A DNA stretch of 10,759 nt from Haloferacaceae archaeon (lineage in GTDB: Archaea; Halobacteriota; Halobacteria; Halobacteriales; Haloferacaceae), in the NCBI GenBank assembly GCA_018609965.1, contig JAHENP010000251.1, forward strand, positions 1 to 10,759, given 5' to 3'. Below the pieces are notes generated by a model. It ran no database searches and was not told the origin of the DNA. It was given only the letters and a program-made list of their open reading frames with translations. This document shows positions 1 through 6,995 of the stretch, one piece after another (positions within the stretch are counted from its first letter, which is position 1; every line of letters starts with the position of its first letter). The position numbers and the translations under genes are program-made.

Positions 1-610
1 CCATCTCGTTGACCACCAGCGCGTCCAGTGCGGGGTGGACCAACGGCCCGCGCTCCGAGAGGTTGTAGGCGGTGCTCCCCGTCGGCGTCGCGATCAACAC
101 CCCGTCTGCCCGCCCCGCGGTGTAGACGTCGCCGTCCACCCGGACGGTCACGTCGACGGCCCCGCCGTGACCGCGGCGTGGCCCGCCGACGACGATCTCG
201 TTGACCGCCAGCCGGCTCCGCCAGCCGTCTCCCGACGCCACGATGCGTGGCACCTCGCGGGCCGCGAGCCCGTCGCCGTCACGGAACGCCGCGACCGCCC
301 GCATCACGGCCGTCTCGGCGTCGTCCGGGTCGACTGCGTTCAGGAACCCCACCTCGCCGAGATTCACCCCCAACACCGGCGTGTCGCCGGCGCCGTGGGC
401 CGCGTACAGAAACGTCCCGTCGCCGCCGACGGAGACGACCAGATCCGTCGTGTCGAACTCGTCGACGGGCGTGGCCGCCACGTCCAACGCCGCCGCCGTC
501 GCCCGGTCGACTGCCACCCGGACCGACGCCGTCTGCAGTCGCTCGCGGAGCGACGACGCGAGCGACGACGCGCGGTCGTTGCCACGTTGTGCGACGATTC
601 CGACGTACAC
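1..610 (-). CDS. nadK: NAD kinase, 5' part (3' end beyond window)
   Basis: Phosphorylates NAD to NADP using ATP or polyphosphate, in the cytoplasm. The 203 visible residues hold the family landmarks: the GGDGT nucleotide-binding motif at residues 62-66 after the hydrophobic strand DLVVSV, the [10 protein letters not shown] segment at 81-90, the NE pair at 137-138 (NEIVVGG), and the [11 protein letters not shown] loop at 175-185. The usual length is about 270-300 residues, so roughly the last third is off the left edge. I chose the GTG at 610 (protein begins [11 protein letters not shown]) because it gives the normal first beta strand, and because a TATA-like CTTTTC lies about 25-30 bases upstream on the minus strand (around 632-640), which fits a leaderless transcript. 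It is divergent from the zinc-ribbon gene at 750. Haloarchaea often carry more than one NAD kinase paralogue; which one this is cannot be told. Confidence 0.95.
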   Translation of the reverse strand, partial: MYVGIVAQRGNDRASSLASSLRERLQTASVRVAVDRATAAALDVAATPVDEFDTTDLVVSVGGDGTFLYAAHGAGDTPVLGVNLGEVGFLNAVDPDDAETAVMRAVAAFRDGDGLAAREVPRIVASGDGWRSRLAVNEIVVGGPRRGHGGAVDVTVRVDGDVYTAGRADGVLIATPTGSTAYNLSERGPLVHPALDALVVNEM

Positions 611-629
611 ACCTCGTGGTTCGGCTGGG

Positions 630-642
630 GTCGGGAAAAGCC
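630..642 (-). promoter_or_regulatory. Putative TATA-like box of nadK
   Basis: On the minus strand this reads GGGCTTTTCCCG and is centred about 27 bases before the GTG at 610. That is the spacing expected for a leaderless haloarchaeal mRNA. No Shine-Dalgarno sequence is seen at the start codon. This rests on position and pattern only. Confidence 0.4.
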
Positions 643-717
643 CGCGGTGTGGACGGCGGGGCGCCCGCCGCCCCGCCCTCACTGGCGATCGGCGGGAGTC
701 GACAGCCCCCGACACAG

Positions 718-727
718 GGTTGAAATC
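718..727 (+). promoter_or_regulatory. Putative TATA-like box of the zinc-ribbon gene
   Basis: GGTTGAAATCC-like sequence centred about 27 bases before the ATG at 750, at leaderless spacing. It is a weak match to the haloarchaeal TATA consensus, but it is the only A/T-rich stretch at the right place in this GC-rich intergenic region. Confidence 0.35.
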
Positions 728-749
728 CGACGGCGACACAGATGTCGGT

Positions 750-1268
750 ATGTACGCGGTCGTCGGCTGCACGGAGTGTGGCAGCTACTGGTTGCTCGCG
801 GACCCGGACGGGCAGGACACCGCGAACTGCCCCACCTGCGGGCGCACCCACCAGACGACGAAGCTCAACCGGTTCTACACCAGCGACGACCGACAGGCGG
901 CCGTCGAGATCCGCTCGCGACTGCTCGCGGAGAAACGCGGCGAGACCGAACAGTTCGAACAGGTCGCCGACGCCGCTGAACTGGAACGCGCCGTCGAGGA
1001 GGGGACCGGCGTCGACGACCGGGCGTATCTCGACCGTTCCGGCGTCGACCCGGACGCGGTCGGCGAGGCGGGTGACGTGTCCGGGGGCGGCTCACGCTCC
1101 CGTGACGAGATCGTCCGCGCGGCGGTCGCGGAGCGGGACGATCGTGAGGCTGTACTCGCGTACGCGACCGAGCACGGCGTTCCGCGTGACGCGGCCGGCG
1201 ATCTCCTCGACCGACTCCTCCGTCGTGGTGAGGCGACGGCGGCTGGCGGTGAGATCAGACTCCTGTAG
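750..1268 (+). CDS. Zinc-ribbon protein with C-terminal winged-helix-like tail (DUF5817-like)
   Basis: A 172-residue cytoplasmic protein of unknown function. The N-terminus has two CxxC knuckles, C7-x2-C10 in [10 protein letters not shown] and C27-x2-C30 in NCPTCGR, spaced as a zinc ribbon. A charged helical middle follows (about residues 45-95) and then a low-complexity Gly/Ser linker near 108-114. The last 55 residues ([20 protein letters not shown] through GEIRLL) read as helix-helix-helix-strand-strand, like the small winged-helix tails of archaeal replication and transcription proteins. I recall such proteins in haloarchaea as DUF5817, sometimes labelled replication-associated; that match is from memory. 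The ATG at 750 is chosen because the zinc ribbon follows at once and a TATA-like box lies 27 bases upstream; the frame is open further upstream but codes no recognisable domain. A nucleic-acid-binding role is inference. Confidence 0.85.
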   Translation: MYAVVGCTECGSYWLLADPDGQDTANCPTCGRTHQTTKLNRFYTSDDRQAAVEIRSRLLAEKRGETEQFEQVADAAELERAVEEGTGVDDRAYLDRSGVDPDAVGEAGDVSGGGSRSRDEIVRAAVAERDDREAVLAYATEHGVPRDAAGDLLDRLLRRGEATAAGGEIRLL

Positions 1269-1298
1269 CCGTGTCGGTGTCTTTGTGGTCGGGAGTGG

Positions 1299-2297
1299 TC
1301 ACCGCCCAGTGAGTGCTTCGCTCGCGGGCGCGACATCCAATGTGGTGCCGCGACCCGCCTCGACAGCGCGTTCGTACAGGAGTTGTGCGGCCGCGACCGT
1401 CTCGATGCCTGTCCCGCCGGAGTCGAAGACGGTCAGCTCCGTCTCGCTCGTCCGACCGGCTGCCGCGCCGGCGACGACCTCGCCCAACTCCGCGTGGATG
1501 TGGTCCTCGTCGACCACGTCCGCCGCGACCGCCGAGAGGAACGACCCCGCGTCTTGACTCGCCCGCGCTCGGAGGTCCGGCACGTACGTCGCCCGTCTGA
1601 TCGTCTCGTGGTCCAGTTCCCGTTTGTCGGGGTCGTACTGTCCCATCGCGGTGACGTGCGCGCCAGGTGCGAGATCCGCCGCGTCGACCACCGGCTCGGC
1701 GGCGGTCGTCGCCGTGATCACCACGTCCACGTCCGTCACCGCCGCCGCCGCGGAGTCGACCGCCTCGACATCGATTCCGGTTCGCTCGCTCATCTCCTCG
1801 GCGTACGCCTCGCGGTGGTCAGGCGTCGGCGAGAACACCCGACCCGTCGAAAACTCGCGGACGGTCGCAGTGGTCGCCAGTTGGCCGCGGGCCTGCGGGC
1901 CGGAGCCGATCACGGCGACGGTCTCGGCGTCCTCGCGTGCGAGCGCGTCGACCGCGACCGCACCGGCCGCGCCGGTCTTGTACGGGTTCATCGCCGCGCC
2001 GTCGAGGATCGCCAACGGCTCGCCCGTCTCGGCGTCGAACAACGGCGTCAGGAACCAGGCGTCGCCGGCCTCGAACCCCGCGGCGTACGTGTACCCGCCC
2101 ATCCCGCCCGTCTCCGGCAACACCGCCTCGTAGCTGGTCAACATCCCCGGCGGGTCGTCGGCGAACAGACTCGTCCGCGGTGCCGCGGGGGCACCCTCCC
2201 CGACCTGCCTGTACGCCTCGCGGACGGCGTCGACGTAGTCTGCCGGCGCCGCGAGATCCGTGAGTTCCCCACTCGATAAGAACAGTGTCTCTGTCAC
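1299..2297 (-). CDS. Ornithine cyclodeaminase/mu-crystallin family protein with altered active site
   Basis: A 332-residue NAD(P)-dependent enzyme of the family that includes ornithine cyclodeaminase, archaeal alanine dehydrogenase and mu-crystallin (ketimine reductase). The Rossmann glycine loop is VAVIGSGPQARGQL (residues 127-140), and the C-terminal dimer/substrate domain is recognisable (FDSGGTGIETVAAAQLLYERA). R41 in APRTSLF fits the family's conserved carboxylate-binding Arg. Other family residues differ: the usual MGxK position reads MGGY (Tyr69), the usual RTxA reads KTGA (Lys107), and the usual GxDxPGKxEL reads GQYDPDKREL, putting Tyr where the catalytic Asp normally sits. It is therefore unlikely to be a standard ornithine cyclodeaminase; the substrate is unknown. 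The start is the GTG at 2297 (no ATG nearby), with a TATA-like TTAGCC about 27 bases upstream. It lies 67 bases downstream of the CBS gene on the same strand but may have its own promoter. Confidence 0.85.
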   Translation of the reverse strand: MTETLFLSSGELTDLAAPADYVDAVREAYRQVGEGAPAAPRTSLFADDPPGMLTSYEAVLPETGGMGGYTYAAGFEAGDAWFLTPLFDAETGEPLAILDGAAMNPYKTGAAGAVAVDALAREDAETVAVIGSGPQARGQLATTATVREFSTGRVFSPTPDHREAYAEEMSERTGIDVEAVDSAAAAVTDVDVVITATTAAEPVVDAADLAPGAHVTAMGQYDPDKRELDHETIRRATYVPDLRARASQDAGSFLSAVAADVVDEDHIHAELGEVVAGAAAGRTSETELTVFDSGGTGIETVAAAQLLYERAVEAGRGTTLDVAPASEALTGR

Positions 2298-2302
2298 ACA
2301 CG

Positions 2303-2316
2303 GCCGTTCGAACGGC
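2303..2316. promoter_or_regulatory. 14-bp perfect palindrome, candidate operator
   Basis: GCCGTTCGAACGGC is a perfect inverted repeat. It sits between the TATA-like box (2321-2327) and the GTG start (2297) of the ornithine cyclodeaminase family gene, so it would cover the transcription start of a leaderless transcript. A dimeric repressor bound there would block initiation. A 14-bp palindrome is expected by chance about once per 16 kb at equal base use, so position is the main support. Confidence 0.35.
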
Positions 2317-2319
2317 GAC

Positions 2320-2328
2320 GGCTAACGC
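2320..2328 (-). promoter_or_regulatory. Putative TATA-like box of the ornithine cyclodeaminase family gene
   Basis: On the minus strand this reads GGCGTTAGCC, about 25-29 bases before the GTG at 2297. It resembles the TTTAGCC motif found at the same distance before gatB. The assignment is positional. Confidence 0.35.
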
Positions 2329-2364
2329 CTTGCTGTCCGTTTCGCTTCGCTTGCCCCGACCCCG

Positions 2365-2817
2365 TCACCCGGCGTCGAGGTGCCACCGGTCGTCGTCCGT
2401 CTCCCACCGTTCCCGCCGGCTGGCGGCGTCGGCCGCCCGACTGACGATGTCGCTGTGTGCGTACACCACGTCGGTCACGGTGACGATGCCGGCCAGCTCC
2501 AGCTGCTCGACGACGGGGAGCTTCTTCACGTCGTGGCGTTGCATCTGCCCGACGGCGTCCCGGACGGTCGTCGACGGGGCGACCGTCTGGAGCGGTGACG
2601 ACGCGACCTCCCAGAGTTCGATCTCCGCGAACGGGCGGTCAGTCGCCGCACCCGCGTGCATCGCGTCCGTCTCCGTCACGATCCCCGCGGGATCGCCGTC
2701 GCGCGTGACGACCACACTCCCGACCCGTTCGGCGAGCATCCGCTCGACGGCCCGCTCCAACGGGCTGCCGGCGGGCGCGGTGACGACCGTGGTCGTCATC
2801 AGTTCGTGGACGTGCAT
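2365..2817 (-). CDS. Tandem CBS-domain protein
   Basis: A 150-residue protein made almost wholly of two CBS domains (about residues 7-56 and 72-121), which pair to form a Bateman module that binds adenine nucleotides such as AMP, ATP or SAM. Each copy ends in the usual strand-turn pattern: DGDPAGIVTETDAM in the first, LELAGIVTVTDVVYA in the second. The second copy also shows the RHDVKKLPVVE segment typical of stand-alone haloarchaeal CBS proteins. No membrane segment or fused enzyme domain is present, so it probably regulates a partner protein. The 29-residue tail is charged and of no known fold. The ATG at 2817 gives MHVHELMTTTVVT, a standard CBS start. It follows gatB by 50 bases on the same strand with no TATA-like box in the gap, so co-transcription with gatB is likely. 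Its target cannot be inferred. Confidence 0.9.
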   Translation of the reverse strand: MHVHELMTTTVVTAPAGSPLERAVERMLAERVGSVVVTRDGDPAGIVTETDAMHAGAATDRPFAEIELWEVASSPLQTVAPSTTVRDAVGQMQRHDVKKLPVVEQLELAGIVTVTDVVYAHSDIVSRAADAASRRERWETDDDRWHLDAG

Positions 2818-2867
2818 CGGGTCGACCTCGTGAACTGCGGCCGCGGTGCCGGCGGCGCGGCCTGCGT

Positions 2868-4382
2868 CTACCCCAGTTCCTCGTGGAGCAGTTCGTTCAC
2901 CGTCCCGGGGTCCGCGGAGCCGCCGGTGGCGGCCATCACCTGCCCGACGAGGAAGTTGAGTGCGCCGTCTTCGCCGGCGTGGTAGTCGTCGACGGCGTCG
3001 GGGTTCTCCGCGACGGCCGTCGTCACCGCGGTCGCGACCTCGTCGTCTGCGGCCTTCCCCAACCCCTCGCGGTCGACGACCGTGTCCGGGTCCTCGCCCT
3101 CGTCGAGCATCGCCCGCAACACGGTCTCCTCGGCGTTTTTCGTCGTCACCTGGTCGGTCGCGACGAGTTCGATCAGCCGTTCGAACTCGTCGAGCCGGTC
3201 GGTGACGGCGTCAATCCCGCGGTCGCGGTAGTTGAGCTCGCCCAACAGGCTGTCGGCCACCAGCGTCGCCGCCAGTTCGGGGTCGAACTCCGCGGCGACC
3301 GCCTCGTAGAAGTCGGCGACCGTCTTTCGGGAGGTGAGTTTCGCGGCCGCCTCCTCCCCGAGCCCGTACTCCTCGCGGAACCGCTCGCGGCGGGCGTCCG
3401 GCAGTTCCGGAATCTCGATCTCCTCGCGCCAGTCGGCCACCTGCAACGACGGCAAGTCACTCTCCGGGAAGTACCGGTAGTCCTTCTCCTCTTCTTTGGC
3501 GCGCATCGACACCGTGTTGCCGTGGGTCTCGTTGTAGTGGCGGGTCTCCTGGGCCACCTCGCGGCCGACCTCGATCTGGTCGCGCTGGCGGCTCGCCTCG
3601 TAGCTCAGCGCCGTCTCAGCCCCGCGGTGGCTGGAGATGTTCTTCACCTCCGTCCGGTTGGCGTCTTTGAGCACGTCCTCGGGGACGGTGCCGTCCGCGC
3701 GCACGTCGTCGGCAGACACCATCGAGAGGTTGGCGTCCACGCGGAGACTCCCGTCGCCTTCAGGGTCGAAGATCCCGAGATACGCCAACACCTCTTCGAG
3801 CTTCTCCAGAAAGCCGCGCACCGCCGCGGGCTCCCGGAAGTCCGGCTCCGTGACGATCTCCATCAACGGCGTGCCCGCGCGGTTGTAGTCGACGAGCGTG
3901 TAGTCCGCGCGGTCGACGGAGGTGGTCCGGGCGTCCAGATCCGCGGGCCCCTCCCGGACGTGTTGGAGACTGCCAGGGTCCTCTTCGAGGTGGGCGCGGC
4001 GAATCCGGACGCTCCGGCGGTCCCCCTCGTGGGAGAACTCCAGTTCCCCGTCGGCGCACAACGGCGCGTCGTACTGTGTGATCTGGAAGTTCTTCGGCAG
4101 ATCGGGGTAGTAGTAGTTCTTCCGGTGGAACTGGGTCTCGGCGGGGATCTCCGCGTCGAGCGCCTTCCCCACCTTCACCGCGGCCGCGACGGCCGCCTCG
4201 TTCACGACTGGGAGCGCACCCGGCAGCCCCAGACAGACGGGACACACCCGGGTGTTTGGCTCCTCGTCGGCGTCGCCGTCCGTGGAACACCCACAGAAGA
4301 CCTTCGTCTCCGTGTCGAGCTGGACGTGGACCTCCAACCCGATGACCGGTTGGAGTGCCGCCCGCTCGGCTGCTCGTGCCAT
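2868..4382 (-). CDS. gatB: Aspartyl/glutamyl-tRNA(Asn/Gln) amidotransferase subunit B
   Basis: The kinase and tRNA-binding subunit of the GatCAB complex, which converts Asp-tRNA(Asn) (and in some organisms Glu-tRNA(Gln)) to the amide form; GatA supplies the ammonia. The 504-residue length fits GatB rather than the longer archaeal GatE. Landmarks in order: IGLEVHVQL (14-22), a zinc site with C30, C32, C47 and C50 (FCGC and CPVC), FHRKNYYYPDLPKNFQITQYD (85-105), HLEEDPGSL (131-139), the signature DYNRAGTPLMEIVTEPDF (165-182), and a C-terminal YqeY-like tail (about 350-504) ending in the FLVGQVMAATGG helix. Neither gatA nor gatC is in the window, which is usual because these genes are often scattered in archaea. 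The start is the ATG at 4382, with TTTAGCC about 27-30 bases upstream (leaderless spacing). The CBS and cyclodeaminase-family genes follow on the same strand. Confidence 0.97.
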   Translation of the reverse strand: MARAAERAALQPVIGLEVHVQLDTETKVFCGCSTDGDADEEPNTRVCPVCLGLPGALPVVNEAAVAAAVKVGKALDAEIPAETQFHRKNYYYPDLPKNFQITQYDAPLCADGELEFSHEGDRRSVRIRRAHLEEDPGSLQHVREGPADLDARTTSVDRADYTLVDYNRAGTPLMEIVTEPDFREPAAVRGFLEKLEEVLAYLGIFDPEGDGSLRVDANLSMVSADDVRADGTVPEDVLKDANRTEVKNISSHRGAETALSYEASRQRDQIEVGREVAQETRHYNETHGNTVSMRAKEEEKDYRYFPESDLPSLQVADWREEIEIPELPDARRERFREEYGLGEEAAAKLTSRKTVADFYEAVAAEFDPELAATLVADSLLGELNYRDRGIDAVTDRLDEFERLIELVATDQVTTKNAEETVLRAMLDEGEDPDTVVDREGLGKAADDEVATAVTTAVAENPDAVDDYHAGEDGALNFLVGQVMAATGGSADPGTVNELLHEELG

Positions 4383-4404
4383 TACTACTCGATTCGACTG
4401 GCGG

Positions 4405-4414
4405 TGGCTAAAGC
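4405..4414 (-). promoter_or_regulatory. Putative TATA-like box of gatB
   Basis: The minus strand reads GCTTTAGCC, with TTTA at 27-30 bases before the ATG at 4382. No Shine-Dalgarno sequence precedes the ATG, consistent with a leaderless transcript. Confidence 0.45.
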
Positions 4415-4476
4415 GTGACGGGAGAGAGAGTAGATCCGTCGGTCGCTCGTGACGACCACTCCACCCTCACTTCTAC

Positions 4477-4522
4477 CCATTTTAATATTCATGACTATTA
4501 TATCTACGAAAGAGTAATACGG
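4477..4522 (+). promoter_or_regulatory. AT-rich promoter region of the orphan membrane gene
   Basis: A sharply AT-rich stretch in a GC-rich surround holds three candidate TATA elements: TTTAATA at 4481-4487, TATTATA at 4496-4502, and AGTAATAC at 4513-4520. The last lies at leaderless distance from the ATG at 4548; the first two would give a short leader. AGGTGA at 4541-4546 looks like a Shine-Dalgarno sequence but ends one base before the ATG, too close for normal use. Which element is used cannot be decided by eye. Confidence 0.4.
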
Positions 4523-4547
4523 GTCTGCATTTCTAGCCGCAGGTGAA

Positions 4548-5207
4548 ATGTCTCGGGTAATCTACGAGACTGATCTCGAATCTATTCACTTGGACGAGGA
4601 CAGTCTCTCGGAGTTGTTCACACTACTGCAGACAGACTCCGTGACCGAAGTGACGATCAAATTACACGCCAACAAGTTCACCTACGAGTACGACACTGTC
4701 GACGAGATCATCGAAGACAGCACGCTCCCCGGTTTCATCCAATCGTTCGAACTCGTCGTCGTCGCCGATGATAACCGACTCAAGCTCACCTCCGACGACG
4801 ACGAGAACCAGATCAAACTTCGAATCAGCGGTGAACAGGAGTGGGCGAGAGAGCAGAGACGGACGGTCGAGGAGTTCTTCGAGAAACGTGGTGACAAGGT
4901 CAGAACGTTAGCTCAAAAGTGGCTGGTATGGGCTGTGGCTGGTCTGTTGACTGGGGGAGTCCTGTTGTTAGATCGGCTCGGATTCTCGATGTTGTTCAGG
5001 TTAACCGACAACAACATCGTGGTAGTCGCGTTTGGCTCTCTGCTTGTGGCAGGTGTCGTGAAGTCCGCTGTCGACTACCTCCACCCGTACGCGCTGATCC
5101 GGCTCACGAACCGACGGTTACACCCGTACGTGTCGAAGGCTTTCCGCTGGCTGACCATCGTGGCAGGTCTCTTGACCATCGTCTTCACCGGTTCACAGGT
5201 GCTGTGA
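4548..5207 (+). CDS. Orphan membrane protein with three C-terminal helices
   Basis: A 219-residue protein I do not recognise. The first 95 residues are acidic and predicted soluble, with alternating strand-like segments (SVTEVTIKLHANKFTYEY, IQSFELVVVADDNRLKLTSD, NQIKLRIS). A charged helix follows (about 96-122, EQEWAREQRRTVEEFFEKRG), then three hydrophobic segments at about 124-146, 156-178 and 200-218. No signal peptide is visible, so the N-terminal domain is probably cytoplasmic. A basic patch, RLTNRRLHPYVSK (185-197), lies between helices 2 and 3. The gene has lower GC and more AT-ending codons than gatB or nadK, is preceded by AT-rich DNA, and has no operon partner, all of which point to acquired DNA. 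The two nearest genes face away from it or are unrelated. The overall plan (small sensing domain, linker helix, membrane anchor) occurs in effector-like accessory proteins, but no function is claimed. Confidence 0.75.
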   Translation: MSRVIYETDLESIHLDEDSLSELFTLLQTDSVTEVTIKLHANKFTYEYDTVDEIIEDSTLPGFIQSFELVVVADDNRLKLTSDDDENQIKLRISGEQEWAREQRRTVEEFFEKRGDKVRTLAQKWLVWAVAGLLTGGVLLLDRLGFSMLFRLTDNNIVVVAFGSLLVAGVVKSAVDYLHPYALIRLTNRRLHPYVSKAFRWLTIVAGLLTIVFTGSQVL

Positions 5208-5369
5208 CCAAGTCGCCCAGGGAGAATCGCAGTCTCGGGTAATCCGTCCACATCGGAGAAGCGGCAGCGGTCTGTGACGCACACGCGAGCCGACGCCGTC
5301 TGTCGGACGGGCGGGGGTTCGGTCGCCCTCGCGTGACACACTCTTGTCCGTGGAACCCCTCGTGTGGGT

Positions 5370-5600
5370 GTGGCGACCACGATTCCAGTTCGACCGGCAG
5401 ACGGCGACAGGGAGACGAGACACTCGGGACGAGCGGTCGCGGACGGCGGCGACGACGCCCCAGAGGGCGGCGGGCCGTTGCGCGATCTCGCTCGACTCGT
5501 CTACTATCTGGTGAAGGCGTACGACGCGGTGCGTGACTTCTCGAAGTACGGGCGGGGGCTGTTGGAGGCGCTCGACGAACTCCGGCGCCGGCTCCGCTGA
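5370..5600 (+). CDS. Small hypothetical protein with amphipathic C-terminal helix
   Basis: About 76 residues from the GTG at 5370 (VATTIPVRPADGD); an in-frame GTG at 5364 adds two residues. The first half is Gly/Asp/Arg-rich and probably disordered. The second half is a coherent helix pair: RDLARLVYYLVKAYDAVRDF, then SKYGRGLLEALDELRRRLR. The Tyr/Lys/Leu spacing looks like a real amphipathic helix rather than a GC-rich shadow. No transmembrane segment is clear, and no family is recognised. If it is not a gene, the stretch 5208-5665 would be a 458-base gap with nothing else visible apart from a short imperfect direct repeat near its end. There is no convincing TATA box or Shine-Dalgarno sequence. 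It converges with the ion-channel gene, which ends 65 bases further on. Confidence 0.5.
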   Translation: MATTIPVRPADGDRETRHSGRAVADGGDDAPEGGGPLRDLARLVYYLVKAYDAVRDFSKYGRGLLEALDELRRRLR

Positions 5601-5653
5601 CCGCCGTTCGGCACCAACTCCGCCGACTACCGCCCGGCACCGGCTCCGGTGAC
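5582..5653 (+). repeat. Imperfect short direct repeat
   Basis: Bases 5582-5600 (CCGGCGCCGGCTCCGCTGA) recur at 5635-5653 with 17 of 19 identical, 53 bases apart. The first copy contains the stop of the small protein gene; the second lies in the gap before the channel gene's 3' end. It may be a local slippage duplication. No hairpin or function is evident. Confidence 0.4.
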
Positions 5654-5665
5654 TGTCGCCCGGCG

Positions 5666-6868
5666 TCAGTCGTCCAACGAGTCGGGGTCCGGCGGCGACC
5701 CCCTCGTCTCCCCCTCGCCGAGCACCCAGTCGGCGACCTCCTCCATCCCCTCCGCGCCCAGCGCCGACCGGACGAGCAAGTGCCCGCCGATGCTGGCGGG
5801 CGAGACCACCGTGTCCGCACCCGCACGGCGGAGCTTGGCGACGTTCTCCGTGTCGGTCGCGGCGGCGACGACACGGCAGTTGGGCGCGATCGCTCGCGCG
5901 GTCAGGACGGCGAGCGCGTCCTGTGCGTCGTCGTTCGTCGCCGCGACGACCGCGCGGGCGCTGTCGACGTTCACCCAACGGAGTGTCTCCTCGTCGCTGG
6001 GGTCGCCCACCAGGTGGTCAACATCGCGGTCCGCGAGCCGCGACCCCGCCTCGCGGTCGGGCGTGACGACGACGAACGTCGTCGGTGTCTCGCTCAGTTC
6101 CGTGAGGATCGGTTCCGTCAGATCGCCGTAGCCCAGGACCACGACGTGATCCTCGAGCAGTTGTAGGTCTGCGTCTGTCATGCGTCCGAGCACCGCCGCG
6201 AACCGCGACTCGATCACCGGCGTGAGCAACACCCCGACGGCGATCCCGAAGCTGGCTGTCCCGAGGATGACCACCGACATCGTGAACAACCGTGCCGCCT
6301 GGCTGCCGGGCGTCACGTCCCCGTAGCCGACTGTGCTCGCCGTGACGAGCGTGAAGTAAAAGGCGTCCAGTACCGTGTCGACGCTCCCGAACTGCTCGCG
6401 GAGCGCGAACGCGCCGGCGGTGCCGTACAGTTGGACGGCCACGACCGCGACCCCGCCGGCGAGTTGACTCTGGCTCAGCGACACCGCTCGTTCGAACCGG
6501 CCACGCGAGAACGCCACCGACGGCGCGGCGACGAGCGTCCCGACCACCAACGGCACCGACAGCTGTGTGGCCTGGAGCAACCCCTGTGTGAGCGTGATCG
6601 GCAGCAGCGCGACCGTCGCGAACCAGCTGGCCCTGAGCCCGCGGCGCATCCCGGCGGCCGCGACGAGCAGGACGAACCCCGTCAGCGTCCCGGTGAACCC
6701 CGTCGCCGCCCGTACCGCCGGCGGGACGAACGCCGTGAGCGGCCCGGCCACCTGTGACGGCGTGAGGATGTTGGCCACACCCGTCACGAGCGACAACACC
6801 GCGACGACCGTCGTCGCCAGTGTCGCCGCTCGGGCACCGACCACCCGCGAGGCGTCGAGCCTGGTCAC
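5666..6868 (-). CDS. Potassium-channel-like protein with RCK (TrkA-N) domain
   Basis: A 400-residue integral membrane protein expected to pass K+ and to be gated by a cytoplasmic nucleotide-binding RCK domain. Hydrophobic segments lie at about residues 12-35, 58-73, 82-102, 104-120, 136-156 and 194-218. The pore helix and selectivity filter sit between the last two, with TVGYGD at 179-184. The RCK domain follows (about 241-370): HVVVLGYGDLTEPIL, TTFVVVTPD, HLVGDPSDEETL, ARAVVAATNDD, and GADTVVSPASIGG. The first four helices lack the regular Arg spacing of a voltage sensor. The dinucleotide loop reads GYGDLT where GxGxxG is usual, so cofactor binding may be altered. I prefer the GTG at 6868 (VTRLDASRVVGAR), directly before the first helix. 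The in-frame extension to an upstream start at 7054 would overlap hicB and encodes a basic, low-complexity stretch. The gene is divergent from hicB. Confidence 0.9.
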   Translation of the reverse strand: MTRLDASRVVGARAATLATTVVAVLSLVTGVANILTPSQVAGPLTAFVPPAVRAATGFTGTLTGFVLLVAAAGMRRGLRASWFATVALLPITLTQGLLQATQLSVPLVVGTLVAAPSVAFSRGRFERAVSLSQSQLAGGVAVVAVQLYGTAGAFALREQFGSVDTVLDAFYFTLVTASTVGYGDVTPGSQAARLFTMSVVILGTASFGIAVGVLLTPVIESRFAAVLGRMTDADLQLLEDHVVVLGYGDLTEPILTELSETPTTFVVVTPDREAGSRLADRDVDHLVGDPSDEETLRWVNVDSARAVVAATNDDAQDALAVLTARAIAPNCRVVAAATDTENVAKLRRAGADTVVSPASIGGHLLVRSALGAEGMEEVADWVLGEGETRGSPPDPDSLDD

Positions 6869-6963
6869 GGTCGGTTCTCTCGGGCGGACGACGAGTAGTT
6901 GTCGCCTGCGAACTCTCGGTCTCGTCGGACGTGTGTCTGGACAGAGACCCAACTTGGACAGTG

Positions 6964-6972
6964 GGCTTATGA
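6964..6972 (+). promoter_or_regulatory. Putative TATA-like box of hicBA
   Basis: GGCTTATGAG, with CTTATG at 6966-6971, lies 25-30 bases before the GTG at 6996. The ATG inside it (6969) is in frame with hicB and would add nine Arg-rich residues (MRRPDVRRR), so this box bears on the choice of start. Confidence 0.4.
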
Positions 6973-6995
6973 GGCGACCCGACGTTCGTAGACGC

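Noticed and set aside
201..749. N-terminal extension of the zinc-ribbon protein
   Set aside because: The frame is open by GC bias but runs antisense through nadK and encodes a Thr/Ser/Arg-rich shadow.
2883..4418. Long open frame opposite gatB (511 codons, plus strand)
   Set aside because: It is fully antisense to an unmistakable gatB, and its protein is rich in Arg, Val, Leu and His with no motif. It arises from the high GC content.
4541..4546. AGGTGA as a Shine-Dalgarno site for the orphan membrane gene
   Set aside because: It ends one base before the ATG, too close for ribosome positioning; probably chance.
5193..5978. Open frames on the minus strand over the small protein and the channel 3' end (261 and 229 codons)
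   Set aside because: The products are Arg/Pro-rich without domains and overlap a well-supported channel gene in the wrong frame.
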